Below, one piece after another: positions 35,333 to 44,610 of a stretch of 64,000 nucleotides of DNA. The position numbers and the translations under genes are program-made. Under the pieces are notes generated by a model, which worked only from the letters and a program-made list of their open reading frames with translations, was not told the origin of the DNA and did not search any database. The DNA comes from Shinella kummerowiae (GTDB lineage Bacteria; Pseudomonadota; Alphaproteobacteria; Rhizobiales; Rhizobiaceae): positions 496,001-560,000 of the forward strand of contig NZ_WUMK01000001.1 of assembly GCF_009827055.1 (NCBI RefSeq), in the 5' to 3' direction. Position 1 is the stretch's first letter. Every line of letters starts with the position of its first letter.

Positions 35333-36358
35333 TCAGTTCCCCGGCTTGTAGATCTGGTCGAAGACGCCGCCGTCACCGAAATGCTCGGGCTGTGCCTTCA
35401 CCCAGCCGCCGAAGATCGGATCGTCGATCGTCACCAGCTTAATGTCGGGCAGCTGTTGCAGCAACTCGGGCTTCACCAATTCGCGCTTCGACGGACGGTA
35501 AAAATGTTTTGCCGCGATGTTCTGGCCTTCCTCGGAATAGAGGTAGGCAAGGTAGGCTTCCGCCTGCTTGCGGCTGCCCTTGGCATCGACATTGCCGTCG
35601 ACGACAGCGACCGGCGGTTCGGCCAGGATCGAGATCGGCGGAGCGATGATGTCGAAGGAATCCGCACCAAACTCGGCGCCGGCCAGATAGGCTTCGTTTT
35701 CCCAGGCGAGCAGGACGTCACCGATCTGGCGCTGCGCGAAGGTGGTCAGAGAGCCGCGTGCGCCCGTGTCGAGAACCGGCGCGCGTTTGTAGAGCTCGGC
35801 GATGTACGCCTTGATCTTGTCCTGGTCGCCGCCGAATTCCTCGTTCGCCCAGGCCCAGGCAGCAAGGTAGTTCCAGCGCGCGCCACCCGAGGTCTTCGGG
35901 TTCGGCGTGACGATCTGCACGTCACCCTTCACCAGGTCGCCCCAGTTGTGGATGCCCTTGGGGTTGCCCTTGCGCACCAGGAACACGATGGTCGAGGTAT
36001 AGGGCGAGGAATTGTTCGGCAGCTTGCCGCGCCAGTCCTTGGCGATCTTGCCGCTCTTTTCAACGATGGCGTTGATGTCGCTTTCGAGCGCCAGCGTCAC
36101 GACATCGGCCTCAAGGCCGTCGATGACCGCGCGGGCCTGCTTGCCCGAGCCACCGTGCGACTGCTGCACCGTGACGTCTTCGCCCGTCTCGGCCTTCCAA
36201 TGTTTCGCAAAGGCTTCGTTATAGTCCTTGTAGAGTTCGCGCGTCGGGTCATACGACACGTTGAGCAGCGTCGTTTCCGCGAACGCCGTCGTGACGCTGC
36301 CGAGCGCAAGCCCGACCCCAAGAAGCAAAGCCCCTACCCGTTTTACCAAAATCGACAT
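35333..36358 (-). CDS. sbp: Periplasmic sulfate-binding protein
   Basis: The product has 341 residues. After a signal peptide ([18 protein letters not shown]) comes [20 protein letters not shown], the hallmark of the sulfate/thiosulfate-binding family. [23 protein letters not shown] and [17 protein letters not shown] also match. Sbp and CysP are hard to separate by eye, so thiosulfate binding is possible. The ATG at 36358 has AGGAGG six to seven bases upstream; a TTG two codons earlier is less well placed. First gene of the sulfate operon, probably induced by sulfur limitation. Confidence 0.9.
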   Translation of the reverse strand: MSILVKRVGALLLGVGLALGSVTTAFAETTLLNVSYDPTRELYKDYNEAFAKHWKAETGEDVTVQQSHGGSGKQARAVIDGLEADVVTLALESDINAIVEKSGKIAKDWRGKLPNNSSPYTSTIVFLVRKGNPKGIHNWGDLVKGDVQIVTPNPKTSGGARWNYLAAWAWANEEFGGDQDKIKAYIAELYKRAPVLDTGARGSLTTFAQRQIGDVLLAWENEAYLAGAEFGADSFDIIAPPISILAEPPVAVVDGNVDAKGSRKQAEAYLAYLYSEEGQNIAAKHFYRPSKRELVKPELLQQLPDIKLVTIDDPIFGGWVKAQPEHFGDGGVFDQIYKPGN

Positions 36359-36390
36359 CTCCAACCTCCTGGATGCTTATCCCGTCTAAT

Positions 36391-36418
36391 ACTCTATTGA
36401 ATTAGTAGAGTTAGTCAA
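36391..36418 (-). promoter_or_regulatory. Candidate promoter with an overlapping operator before the sulfate operon
   Basis: ACTCTA (36391-36396) and TAGAGT (36406-36411) form a perfect six-base dyad nine bases apart, 33 bp upstream of the sbp start. On the minus strand, TTGACT (36413-36418) and TAGAGT (36391-36396) resemble -35 and -10 boxes with a 16-bp spacer, so the dyad would cover the -10. That placement suits a repressor of sulfur genes. The rest of the 36359-36653 gap shows nothing clear. Confidence 0.4.
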
Positions 36419-36653
36419 CAATACCCGGGAAGTTTGCAAAACAGGTTCTCTTTCGACGCGAAACCGGCAAAACGCGCATCGCAAACACCCGCCGCATGGA
36501 ACGGATATTGGGAGGAAACGCGCCCACGGGAGTATATTCGTTCCGGGAGAGGTACGAAATCGGCGCGCGCACGGCGCTGCCTCCGCGGGAATAACCAATT
36601 GCAAATTGCAATCAGTTTCACGATAATGGACCAACCAGATGGAGGAGAACATC

Positions 36654-37313
36654 ATGAAGCCCGTTCTTTATGCGCACCCATTTTCGAGCTACTGCCAGAA
36701 AGTGCTGACGGCGCTTTATGAAAACGGCACCGAATTCGAGTACCGCATGCTCGACCACAATGATCCCGATACGCTCGCGGACTTCGAGACACGCTGGCCG
36801 ATCAAGCGTTTTCCGATCCTCGTCGACGGTGACCGCACGCTCATGGAGGCAACCGTCCTCATTGAATATCTCGGGCTCTATTATCCCGGCCCGGTCAAAC
36901 TCATCCCGGACGATCCGAAAGCGGCAATCGAGGTGCGCATGCTCGACCGCTTCTTCGACAACTATGTTTCGACGCCGCAGCAGCGGATCGTCTTCAATTC
37001 GATCCGGCCGGAGACGGACCGCGACCCCTATGGCGACACCGAGGCGCGCGAGATGCTGGCACGCGCCTATGCCTGGCTCGACCATCACATGGAAAGCCGC
37101 CTCTGGGCCTGCGGCGATGCCTTTACGCTGGCCGATTGCGCCGCCGCCCCCTTCCTCTTCTACGCGGATTGGACGCACGCCATCGACCCGGCCTTCACGC
37201 ATGTGCATGCCTATCGCAGGCGCCTGCTGGCACGGCCGTCCTTTGCCCGCGCGGTAGACGAAGCACGGCCCTATCGAAAGTACTTTCCGCTGGGCGCACC
37301 CGACCGGGATTAA
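36654..37313 (+). CDS. Glutathione S-transferase family protein
   Basis: The product has 219 residues. A thioredoxin-fold N-terminal domain (KPVLYAHPFSSYCQKVLTALYENG, then RFPILVDGDRTLMEATVLIEYL, which holds the cis-proline and the glutathione contact) precedes an all-helical C-terminal domain with FTLADCAAAPFLFY. The active-site region SSYCQK leaves open whether Ser or Cys acts. The ATG at 36654 is preceded by GGAGG with eight bases between; an earlier ATG at 36639 overlaps that site. Confidence 0.87.
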   Translation: MKPVLYAHPFSSYCQKVLTALYENGTEFEYRMLDHNDPDTLADFETRWPIKRFPILVDGDRTLMEATVLIEYLGLYYPGPVKLIPDDPKAAIEVRMLDRFFDNYVSTPQQRIVFNSIRPETDRDPYGDTEAREMLARAYAWLDHHMESRLWACGDAFTLADCAAAPFLFYADWTHAIDPAFTHVHAYRRRLLARPSFARAVDEARPYRKYFPLGAPDRD

Positions 37314-37663
37314 CCCGCCGGGCAGTGCCGGCGCTCGGCCGTCGTTGCCGCACGCTCGATCCCGGTCACGGTGAGCGACGGGGCGCTTTGTCCGCCACGT
37401 TCGAAGCGGCCGGTCAGCACCAGACGACCGAAATAGAGCGCGTCCGTCTCCCGGATGCGCTGCTGGTCCGCCTCTGAAAGCCGGCTTGTGTCAGGATAGA
37501 TGCCTTTGAACGCCTGCCCGGTCGCCAGATTGCGCACGGTCGAGGACGGGCATGGCGCCTTGAAGCACCGAAGCCCATTGTCGCAGACGATGTACCGCCC
37601 CTCCGCCGCGGCAAGTGGTGACGCGAGCAGGAGTAAGAGAGCGACGGCAGGTTTCAGCGGCAT
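37310..37663 (-). CDS. Small secreted protein of unknown function
   Basis: The product has 117 residues. The signal peptide MPLKPAVALLLLLASPLAAA is followed by a cysteine-bearing segment (YIVCDNGLRCFKAPCPS), then SRLSEADQQRI and a strand-rich end with a last Cys (RRHCPAG). Four or more cysteines suggest periplasmic disulfides. GGAGG stands eight bases before the ATG at 37663. It follows the TPR gene of the cellulose cluster by 36 bp on the same strand, so it may be part of that transcript. No family is recognised. Confidence 0.6.
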   Translation of the reverse strand: MPLKPAVALLLLLASPLAAAEGRYIVCDNGLRCFKAPCPSSTVRNLATGQAFKGIYPDTSRLSEADQQRIRETDALYFGRLVLTGRFERGGQSAPSLTVTGIERAATTAERRHCPAG

Positions 37664-37699
37664 GCGGCATCCTCCGAAGGGATTGCGGCCAAACAGCGG

Positions 37700-39850
37700 T
37701 TACTTGCGGCCGTCCCGCTCGTTGCGCATTTCGGCAAGTGCGCGAACCGCATCCCGCTGGCCGGTCTCGCCAAGCGCCTCGAACAGGCGAAGCGCATCGA
37801 CACGCATGCCGAGGTTCTTGTAGGCATAACCACGCATCACCATGAGGTCGGTCGGCTCGGCACGCAGCTGTGCCCGCTGGTCAAGGTACACCAGCGCTTC
37901 GCGAAAACGGCCGGCGCGGAAGCTGCTGACCGCACGATCGGACAGGATGGCGAGCTGCAATTCGGCGCCACGGCTGCGATCAAGCTTGGCCTTGGTGGCG
38001 GCGACCGCCGCATCGCTGGTCAGCCCGGCGCGCAGGTAAGCAAGACTCTGGCCGTAGGCGGCATCGCTGCGTGTGCGCCCCCCGCCCGACAGCGCCGCTT
38101 CGAAAGCCTGCGCCGCCTCCAGCGGCCGATTGATCTCCATCAGGCACCAGCCGAGCGACAAGGCACCTGCCGGCGGCAGACCGCGCGGGTCGCGCGTGCT
38201 GCGGCAGTCCATCGAACCGCCGGCCCGCCGTGTCGTGCGTGCCGCGCGCTGTGGCCGTGCCGAAACTTCCTCGACCACTTCGCGAACGGGAAGGCGGCGT
38301 TGCGTGCGGACAAGGCGCTGCTCACGCTCGCGCAGGGCGGGCGCCGCGTCATCGGTCGTATCGCGTTCACCCAGCCGGGCGATGCGCTCCGAACGTCCGG
38401 CCCACGCCTGCTTGACCGCAGCGAGACCGGCCTCGTCCTCAAGCCGCAGCCGTGCGACACCGAGGCCATAGGCAGCAGGTTCGTAATCCGCCTTCCATTT
38501 CAGCACGAGCGCGAACCATTCCTCGGCCGTCTTCGGCTGATCCATGGCGAGCGCATACCAGCCGAACTGCTCGCCGGTCTCCGGGTGCTTTTTCTCGAGC
38601 GTAACCTGCGCGATGCGGTTCAGCACATTGCCTTCGATCTTCTTTGGCGGATCGAGCGCGAGAAGGTTGGTGGTGGCGGCAAGATAGGTCTGCATCGCCT
38701 GGTCGGAGCTGGTGCGCCAAGCATACATCACGTCCTCGGCCTCGGCCGGCATCTTGCGGGCGAGCAGGATCAGCGCCAGGCCCTGCGAGGCCGAGGCGGA
38801 ATCCTCGACGGCACGCGCCTTGCGGAAGAACGGCTCCGCCAGTGCATTCTGGTCACGGCGCAAATGATACCAGCCGAGCAGCAGCGCGTCGGACGCAAGC
38901 CCCTCGTCCGCCACCAGCTTTTCGACGATTTTCAGATAGGCCGGCGCCACGGTGAGCGTGGCGTCCTCGTCTCCGTCGCCGACGAAGCGGCGGGCAAGGT
39001 CGGCGCGGATGGGATCGAACTCCTTGACGCCGTCAGCGCCGGCCCGTTCAAGGGCAAGCAGCTCCTGCATGTCGGCATAATTGAGCAAGGTCGATGCCTT
39101 CTGCACGCTTGCAAGCCGGATCGGCCCATCTGTGCAGTTGGCGAGCATATAACCATAGGCATCCTTGGCGCGCTGGACACGCTCGGTCTTCACGAAAGCC
39201 TCGGCCACGCGCCAGAGCACATCCGCATCCGAACAGGTCAGCAGGCTCGGGGTTTCCGCGCCGAGCCGCACGACGTCCTCGCTGCGGCCGGCATTCGAGG
39301 CCGCCACAAGCTCAGCGCGCTTTTCCGCCACGGCAAGGCGGTCGACAAGGTCGGCCGGCGGCGTCCATTGCGGGTCTTCCTGCTGGCGCTTGGTGATGGC
39401 GGCACGCACATCCGCATAACGCGATTGGCTGTAGAGCGCCCACATGGCCTCAAGCTGCTTGTCCTCGTTCACCGGCACGGCAAGCGGGTTTTCCGGCGGC
39501 GTCCAGGTCGGATAGAGCGTGCGCAACCGGGCGATCTCGGCGTTGAGCCGGGCCGTGTCGCCCCGCGCCGCGAAGTAGCGCAGCGCGCTTTCGTCGACGA
39601 CGGGCTTGTTCTGCGTGACCTCGACCGCCGGTGTCGTCTGCGCCTGCCCGGCACCGGCCTGGGCAAGCTCGACGCGCGGCCGCTTTGCCGACAGGGGCTG
39701 CGCATCGTCCCCACCAGGGACAGCGCCGTGCGTATCCGGCCCGAGACGCGGCAGGCCCTTCACCAGATCTTCAGGCACGCCGAAGGACACGCCTGCGACG
39801 CTGGCCGCGCCGGCGGAGACGAGGACGAGCGCCATGAGGATCGACTTCAT
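37700..39850 (-). CDS. TPR-repeat periplasmic protein of the cellulose cluster (possibly BcsK-like)
   Basis: The product has 716 residues. An N-terminal export signal (MKSILMALVLVSAGAASVAG) is followed by a low-complexity region and then helical repeats of the TPR/Sel1 kind throughout (SRYADVRAAITKRQ, QNALAEPFFRKARAVED, RPLEAAQAFEAALSGGG, GRFREALVYLDQR). An Arg-rich loop near 525-580 interrupts the repeats. The ATG at 39850 has AAGGA upstream and begins the signal. It lies 159 bp downstream of bcsB on the same strand. Cellulose systems commonly use a TPR protein to bridge the synthase to the outer membrane; here no porin domain is attached. Confidence 0.75.
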   Translation of the reverse strand: MKSILMALVLVSAGAASVAGVSFGVPEDLVKGLPRLGPDTHGAVPGGDDAQPLSAKRPRVELAQAGAGQAQTTPAVEVTQNKPVVDESALRYFAARGDTARLNAEIARLRTLYPTWTPPENPLAVPVNEDKQLEAMWALYSQSRYADVRAAITKRQQEDPQWTPPADLVDRLAVAEKRAELVAASNAGRSEDVVRLGAETPSLLTCSDADVLWRVAEAFVKTERVQRAKDAYGYMLANCTDGPIRLASVQKASTLLNYADMQELLALERAGADGVKEFDPIRADLARRFVGDGDEDATLTVAPAYLKIVEKLVADEGLASDALLLGWYHLRRDQNALAEPFFRKARAVEDSASASQGLALILLARKMPAEAEDVMYAWRTSSDQAMQTYLAATTNLLALDPPKKIEGNVLNRIAQVTLEKKHPETGEQFGWYALAMDQPKTAEEWFALVLKWKADYEPAAYGLGVARLRLEDEAGLAAVKQAWAGRSERIARLGERDTTDDAAPALREREQRLVRTQRRLPVREVVEEVSARPQRAARTTRRAGGSMDCRSTRDPRGLPPAGALSLGWCLMEINRPLEAAQAFEAALSGGGRTRSDAAYGQSLAYLRAGLTSDAAVAATKAKLDRSRGAELQLAILSDRAVSSFRAGRFREALVYLDQRAQLRAEPTDLMVMRGYAYKNLGMRVDALRLFEALGETGQRDAVRALAEMRNERDGRK

Positions 39851-40009
39851 CCCGAATTTCCTTCGGTACATCACTCACATCCGACTCCGGCTTGGACCGC
39901 GACGACACCATGCGTCAGGAACGCAGAGACATGTCGCCACGTCCCCCAAGAAGAGCCAACCAGACCTGATAAAAGCGCGATAGGGTTAACGGCCGGTAAA
40001 CGGGTCGGG

Positions 40010-42358
40010 TCAGGATTCCCGTCCGAAGCGGCGCAAAAGCCCCGATGTGGCGATTCCGAGGAGGATCGACAGCACACAGAACACCGCGGCATAGGCGAGA
40101 ATGTTGGAAGAGAGCCAGTTTGCAGCGACAAGCCGCATATTGGCGAAGGTCCAGGGCTGCGTGGCGACGAATCGGGTGCGGCTTACCGCGCGCGTGTCGA
40201 GTGCTTCGGTGTTCCTGCTGTCCAGGCTGACATAGCCGTCGAGCTGCTGCCAGCGCGGATCCTGCGCCACGGCGGTCATGCCACCTTCAAGATCGGTGCC
40301 TGTCGGTGCGGAAAGCACCGTCCAGGTCGCCGTACGCTCGGGGCTGTCGCCCTGTGCAATGAAGAAGCGCGCCGTATCGGGGGGCTCGATCGGGGCCTCA
40401 TCGCCCGGCAGCAGGCGCAGCGACGAAATTGAAATATCGAGCGTATCCTGCAACCAGGTCTCCAGCGCGGAAATCTGGCCGTTCCACGAGCCCTCGCGCA
40501 CCCTCGATTGCCACGAATCGAACGTCTCCCGCGTCGCTTCCTTGCGCCCCTCCCCCGCGACCTGCGCCCCCCAGGAGGAGGCGCTTTCGGCAGCGATATG
40601 CGTCTGGCCAAGCACCAGCGGCGGAAGCTGGGAAATGGTACCGATCAGGATGGCATTGCGTTCGCCGATCGCCAGCGCCGACGCTTCCGGCCGAATCTGA
40701 AGCGCGCGCCCGCTCGAAACCGCAAGCTTGCCAAGGAAGGTGGCCCCCGTCGAAAGCGTCGCGGTGTCGAGGCGATCCAGATAGAGCGCGATCGGATCGA
40801 CCTGGCCATTATAGGGGAAGCCGGTTCCCGAAAGAGCGGAAAGGTTCGGCAGCTGCCCGATGCGGGCAAAGCGCGGCGTCCGGAATTCGGATGTGTCGAA
40901 AAGCGCAAACCGCGGCTCCTCCAGCGCGCTGGCGCCGGGCGCACAGACCCTGTCCGCCTGGGTCATAAGAACCGCTTCGATATCGATGCGGTTCGGCCCG
41001 GGCCGGAAATGCCGCATGGTCACGCGGATCGGCAGATGGCGAAAGATGCCGCCATTCCGGTTGGTGATCGGCACCGTCGAGGCGATGTTGCCGTTGACAT
41101 AGATATCGACGTGGCTGCCGGGCAGCACTTCGGGCGAATAGGCCGCGTCGAGCAGCAGCGTCGCCTCGCCATAGGCGTCGGCGTAGAAATCCGATGGAAT
41201 GCCGAGGTCGAAGCCGGTGCGGAAGCGGCGGCCGCTGAATTCGCTGGTGCGCGCGCCGAAGGAGGCAAGCGTACGCGTGGTGGCACCGGTCAGCAGCGGC
41301 ATCTCGCTGGCATTGCGCTGGCGCACGCTCAAGGCTTCGCGCGTGACGCCCAGCGGGCGGTCGATCGGCGAGACCATGCCCTCCACCGCCCCTTCGATCG
41401 ACGGCCAGTCCGGGCCGCTGACGACGAAGACCTTGCGATCGCCGGCCGGCGCATCCACGAAGGTGGCGACGGCCGATGTCCGCGCCGTGGCAGGCAGGGC
41501 CGGCAGCAGCGGCGCGAGATCGCCGGCAGTGCCGACCAGCACCGTCAGTTCGCCGGCGGCCGCCGTCGCCGGCAGCGCCTCGGCCACGGCGAAGGTCTGG
41601 TTCGGCATCTTCGCCATCAGCGCAAGGCCCTGGCTGAGACGCATCAACGCATTGGTGCTGGCAGGCTGGCCCATTTCCGGCACGACCATGACAAATTTGG
41701 TCTGGCCGGTCGGGCCGAGACCGATGGCCGCTATGTCGTCCGTCGTCAGCAACCGGCCGCTCGTATCCGCCGGCACCGTGAGATAGGTGCGCGCGGGATC
41801 GAGCGCCGTCCACAGGTCATAGGTGGAACGGATCGTGCAGTCGGTGCGGTGACGGTGGATGGCGTTGAAACTCACCCGGTTGACGCCCGGCCGCAGCAGG
41901 CCCGGCGGAAGGTCGAAGCGGATATCCTTCGTGCCCTCCGCCGATTGCACCGGCATCTCCCCCACCATGACGTCGTTGACGACGACGGTGAGCCTCGAAG
42001 ATTCCGGCGCGACCACGACGGCGTTGGAATAGCCGAGGCTGATCGACGTGGCGCCACCCGCCTGTTGCGGGGTCAGAAAGACAGGGAAGGAATGGCCGGC
42101 GGTTTCACCTTCCAGCAGCAGCGATTTCGCCGGGATGATGTAGCGACGGGTGCCAAGATCGGTTGCGACCGCCTTCTTTTCCGGCACCTTCACATCCTTG
42201 ACCGTTGCACCGCCGCCGCTTTGCTCCGGCGTCTTTTCAACAGTCGGGCCGCGCTCCCCCGACATGTCGAAGGGTGTTGCTCCCTCCTGCGCGAAGGCAA
42301 CCGAGGCAGCCAGCGAAACGGCGAGGCCGACCAATGCGGCTTTTGCGCGTACGGACAT
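40010..42358 (-). CDS. bcsB: Cellulose synthase regulatory/guide subunit BcsB
   Basis: The product has 782 residues. A signal peptide (ALVGLAVSLAASVAFAQ) precedes the large periplasmic part with two carbohydrate-binding-like domains (RRYIIPAKSLLLEGE, DIRFDLPPGLLRPGVNRVSF, DCTIRSTYDLWTAL, DVYVNG-type strands). A single C-terminal helix (NILAYAAVFCVLSILLGIAT) would pack against BcsA. BcsB guides the nascent glucan through the periplasm. The ATG at 42358 shares a base with the bcsA stop. Confidence 0.9.
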   Translation of the reverse strand: MSVRAKAALVGLAVSLAASVAFAQEGATPFDMSGERGPTVEKTPEQSGGGATVKDVKVPEKKAVATDLGTRRYIIPAKSLLLEGETAGHSFPVFLTPQQAGGATSISLGYSNAVVVAPESSRLTVVVNDVMVGEMPVQSAEGTKDIRFDLPPGLLRPGVNRVSFNAIHRHRTDCTIRSTYDLWTALDPARTYLTVPADTSGRLLTTDDIAAIGLGPTGQTKFVMVVPEMGQPASTNALMRLSQGLALMAKMPNQTFAVAEALPATAAAGELTVLVGTAGDLAPLLPALPATARTSAVATFVDAPAGDRKVFVVSGPDWPSIEGAVEGMVSPIDRPLGVTREALSVRQRNASEMPLLTGATTRTLASFGARTSEFSGRRFRTGFDLGIPSDFYADAYGEATLLLDAAYSPEVLPGSHVDIYVNGNIASTVPITNRNGGIFRHLPIRVTMRHFRPGPNRIDIEAVLMTQADRVCAPGASALEEPRFALFDTSEFRTPRFARIGQLPNLSALSGTGFPYNGQVDPIALYLDRLDTATLSTGATFLGKLAVSSGRALQIRPEASALAIGERNAILIGTISQLPPLVLGQTHIAAESASSWGAQVAGEGRKEATRETFDSWQSRVREGSWNGQISALETWLQDTLDISISSLRLLPGDEAPIEPPDTARFFIAQGDSPERTATWTVLSAPTGTDLEGGMTAVAQDPRWQQLDGYVSLDSRNTEALDTRAVSRTRFVATQPWTFANMRLVAANWLSSNILAYAAVFCVLSILLGIATSGLLRRFGRES

Positions 42359-44526
42359 CACGCCGCCTCCCCCTTGCGCCCGCCTCGCATGCTGCGCACA
42401 AGATAAAGCAGCCCGCGGCTGGTCTGGTAGACCGCAATGCCGAGAAACCACAGCGAGCCGCGGAAGAGACCAGGATTGTAGCGTCGCGACACCTGGAAAT
42501 CGCTCCACTGATTGGAGTTCGCAAAGATCAGGTCGGCAACGAGCGAATGGTGCCGCGCGGCCTGCGGCATGAAACGGCAGCCGACGGCGACGACGCTGCC
42601 GAGATTTTCGACATTGCGCACATCGACGGGCAGTGTCTCCTCCTGCTCCGAGCCATAGGGCATGAAGCGGAGGAAACAGTTTTCGCCGACGGCAATATCG
42701 GGCTCCAGCCCGAAGACCTGCACGCGAGCGCCATTGGCCGAGACATTCTCCAATGTCGAAGGATATTCGCGCTCGCCGATGATGAAGGTGCAGCGGCGCT
42801 TGACCGTCACACGCCGGCTGGATGCCCTCTCGCTCCGCTCCGAGACCACGCCGAGCGCACAGCCGGCGATGATCAGATTCAGCAGGTTCCAGCCGCCGAC
42901 GACGAAGGTCACGTCCGCCTTGTAGGGCTCAGAATAGAAGCGATAGATGCTCATCAGGAACGCGATGAACAGGATGCCGAAAATCACGAAGAACGGCCGG
43001 CTGATCTCCGAAAGCCGCGACACCTTGATCGACTCGTCCTTCGCCGTAACCTTGAAGGTCGGCTTGGTCGGATTGAGCATGACCGAAACGACGGCTGGCA
43101 ACAGGTGCACGCTCTGCACATATTCGTAGAGCTCGGAAATCCACGGCCAGCGGAACGAGCCGTAGAGATAGTTCTGCATCATCAGGTTCACGAGCATGTA
43201 GGCGAGCGTATAGCCGAGGAACTCGCCACCCGAGGCCGTGAAGATTTCCAGATCAAAGAACAGGTAGAAGAGCGGCGCAAACAGGAAGATCGTGCGCGGG
43301 AACGGAAACAGCCAGAACAGCATCGACGACATGTAGCAGAGCCGCTGCGGCAGCGAGAGCCCGCGCTTGAACAGCGGGAAGCGGAAGCGCAGGATCTGCA
43401 TCATGCCCTGCGCCCAGCGGCTGCGCTGGCCGATGAAGCTGGCAAAGGTCGCCGGCTGCAGGCCGGCAATCAGCGGTTTGTCGACATAGACGCTGTTCCA
43501 GCCGCGTGAATGCAGCGCCAGCGCCGTCTCGCAGTCCTCGGTGATCGAAAGACCGCTAAAGCCGCCGGCCTCGTTCAGTGCACGGCGGCTGAGCAGCGCG
43601 GCCGAGCCGCAGAAAAAGGCGGCATTCCACTTGTCGAGGCCGCGCTGGATGATGCCGTAGAACATCTCGTTCTCGCTCGGCATCGTCTCGAACGTGCGCA
43701 GATTGCGCTCGAGCGGATCCGGGTTCAGGAAGAAGTGCGGCGTCTGGACGAGGAACAGCTTGGGATCGTCGGCAAAATAGCCGACCGTTTCACGCAGGAA
43801 GTCCCGCGCCGGGGCATGGTCCGCATCGAACACCGCGATCAACTCGCCGGTCGAATGCTGCATGCCGTTGTTCATATTGCCGGCCTTGGCATGTTCGTTG
43901 CGGGCACGGGTGAGGTAGTTGACGTCGAGGTCGCGGCACAGCGCCTGAAGCTCCCGGTGGCGGGCGGTCGCCGTCTGCGCCTCGATCACCGCGGCTGCAT
44001 TGCGCTTCTGCTCCGTGCCGCCGTCATCGAGCAGCCAGATCGTGAGTTTGTCGGCCGGATAATCCATCGCCTTGGCCGCAGCGAGCGTATTGGCGAGAAG
44101 GGCCGTATCCTCGTTGTAGCTCGGCACGAAGACATCGACAGAAGGAAGCGGCCCGCCGCCTGCCGCCCGGCTCTTGCGTGGCGGCAACGGCATGGCGACA
44201 ACGAAGAGGCTGAGCGCCAGCATCATCACGCTGTACATTTCAGCGAGGTAGAGCAGAAAACCGGGGATGAAGTTTTCCAGCTGGTTCAACGGCGGCAGCG
44301 TGCTGGTCGTGCGCCAATAGACGTAGCGCAGCACGACGGCCGTGCCGAAGGCCAGCGCAATCAGCCGCCAGATGCCCTCAGCGCGCAGCACCTTGATCAC
44401 CGCCATGAAGGTAACGACAGCAATGCTGGCGATGAGCTGCGTCTGCAGATTGATCGGCAGGGTGATCACGAGGATCACGAGGGCGGAGACAAGCGCCCAC
44501 AGAATTATCGTACCGGTATGTCTCAT
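42358..44526 (-). CDS. bcsA: Cellulose synthase catalytic subunit BcsA (with PilZ domain)
   Basis: The product polymerises UDP-glucose into beta-1,4-glucan. The 722 residues have about eight membrane spans and a GT2 domain with DDGG (167-170), DAD (234-236), TED (329-331) and QRSRW (367-371). The cytoplasmic C-terminal PilZ domain has RASSR (567-571) and NVSANG (594-599), matching the c-di-GMP-binding RxxxR and NxSxxG. Cellulose output should therefore depend on c-di-GMP. The ATG at 44526 has AAGGA upstream; earlier ATGs would add a short basic leader. Confidence 0.94.
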   Translation of the reverse strand: MRHTGTIILWALVSALVILVITLPINLQTQLIASIAVVTFMAVIKVLRAEGIWRLIALAFGTAVVLRYVYWRTTSTLPPLNQLENFIPGFLLYLAEMYSVMMLALSLFVVAMPLPPRKSRAAGGGPLPSVDVFVPSYNEDTALLANTLAAAKAMDYPADKLTIWLLDDGGTEQKRNAAAVIEAQTATARHRELQALCRDLDVNYLTRARNEHAKAGNMNNGMQHSTGELIAVFDADHAPARDFLRETVGYFADDPKLFLVQTPHFFLNPDPLERNLRTFETMPSENEMFYGIIQRGLDKWNAAFFCGSAALLSRRALNEAGGFSGLSITEDCETALALHSRGWNSVYVDKPLIAGLQPATFASFIGQRSRWAQGMMQILRFRFPLFKRGLSLPQRLCYMSSMLFWLFPFPRTIFLFAPLFYLFFDLEIFTASGGEFLGYTLAYMLVNLMMQNYLYGSFRWPWISELYEYVQSVHLLPAVVSVMLNPTKPTFKVTAKDESIKVSRLSEISRPFFVIFGILFIAFLMSIYRFYSEPYKADVTFVVGGWNLLNLIIAGCALGVVSERSERASSRRVTVKRRCTFIIGEREYPSTLENVSANGARVQVFGLEPDIAVGENCFLRFMPYGSEQEETLPVDVRNVENLGSVVAVGCRFMPQAARHHSLVADLIFANSNQWSDFQVSRRYNPGLFRGSLWFLGIAVYQTSRGLLYLVRSMRGGRKGEAA

Positions 44527-44610
44527 ATGCCGTCCTTCGCCGTCATAGCGCCTGTCCGGAACCTTACGCACCATTATGTTAAGCAAAAATTAGGGTGCGC
44601 GCCTGATAAA

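Noticed and set aside
36365..36655. Short minus-strand frames before the glutathione transferase gene
   Set aside because: Three overlapping frames are open at once with no ribosome site and no recognisable product; the stretch is treated as promoter DNA.
38300..40432. A 710-codon plus-strand frame
   Set aside because: It is antisense to the TPR gene and the end of bcsB, with no ribosome site or domain. Similar shadows at 43510-45621 and 28640-30583 were dropped for the same reason.
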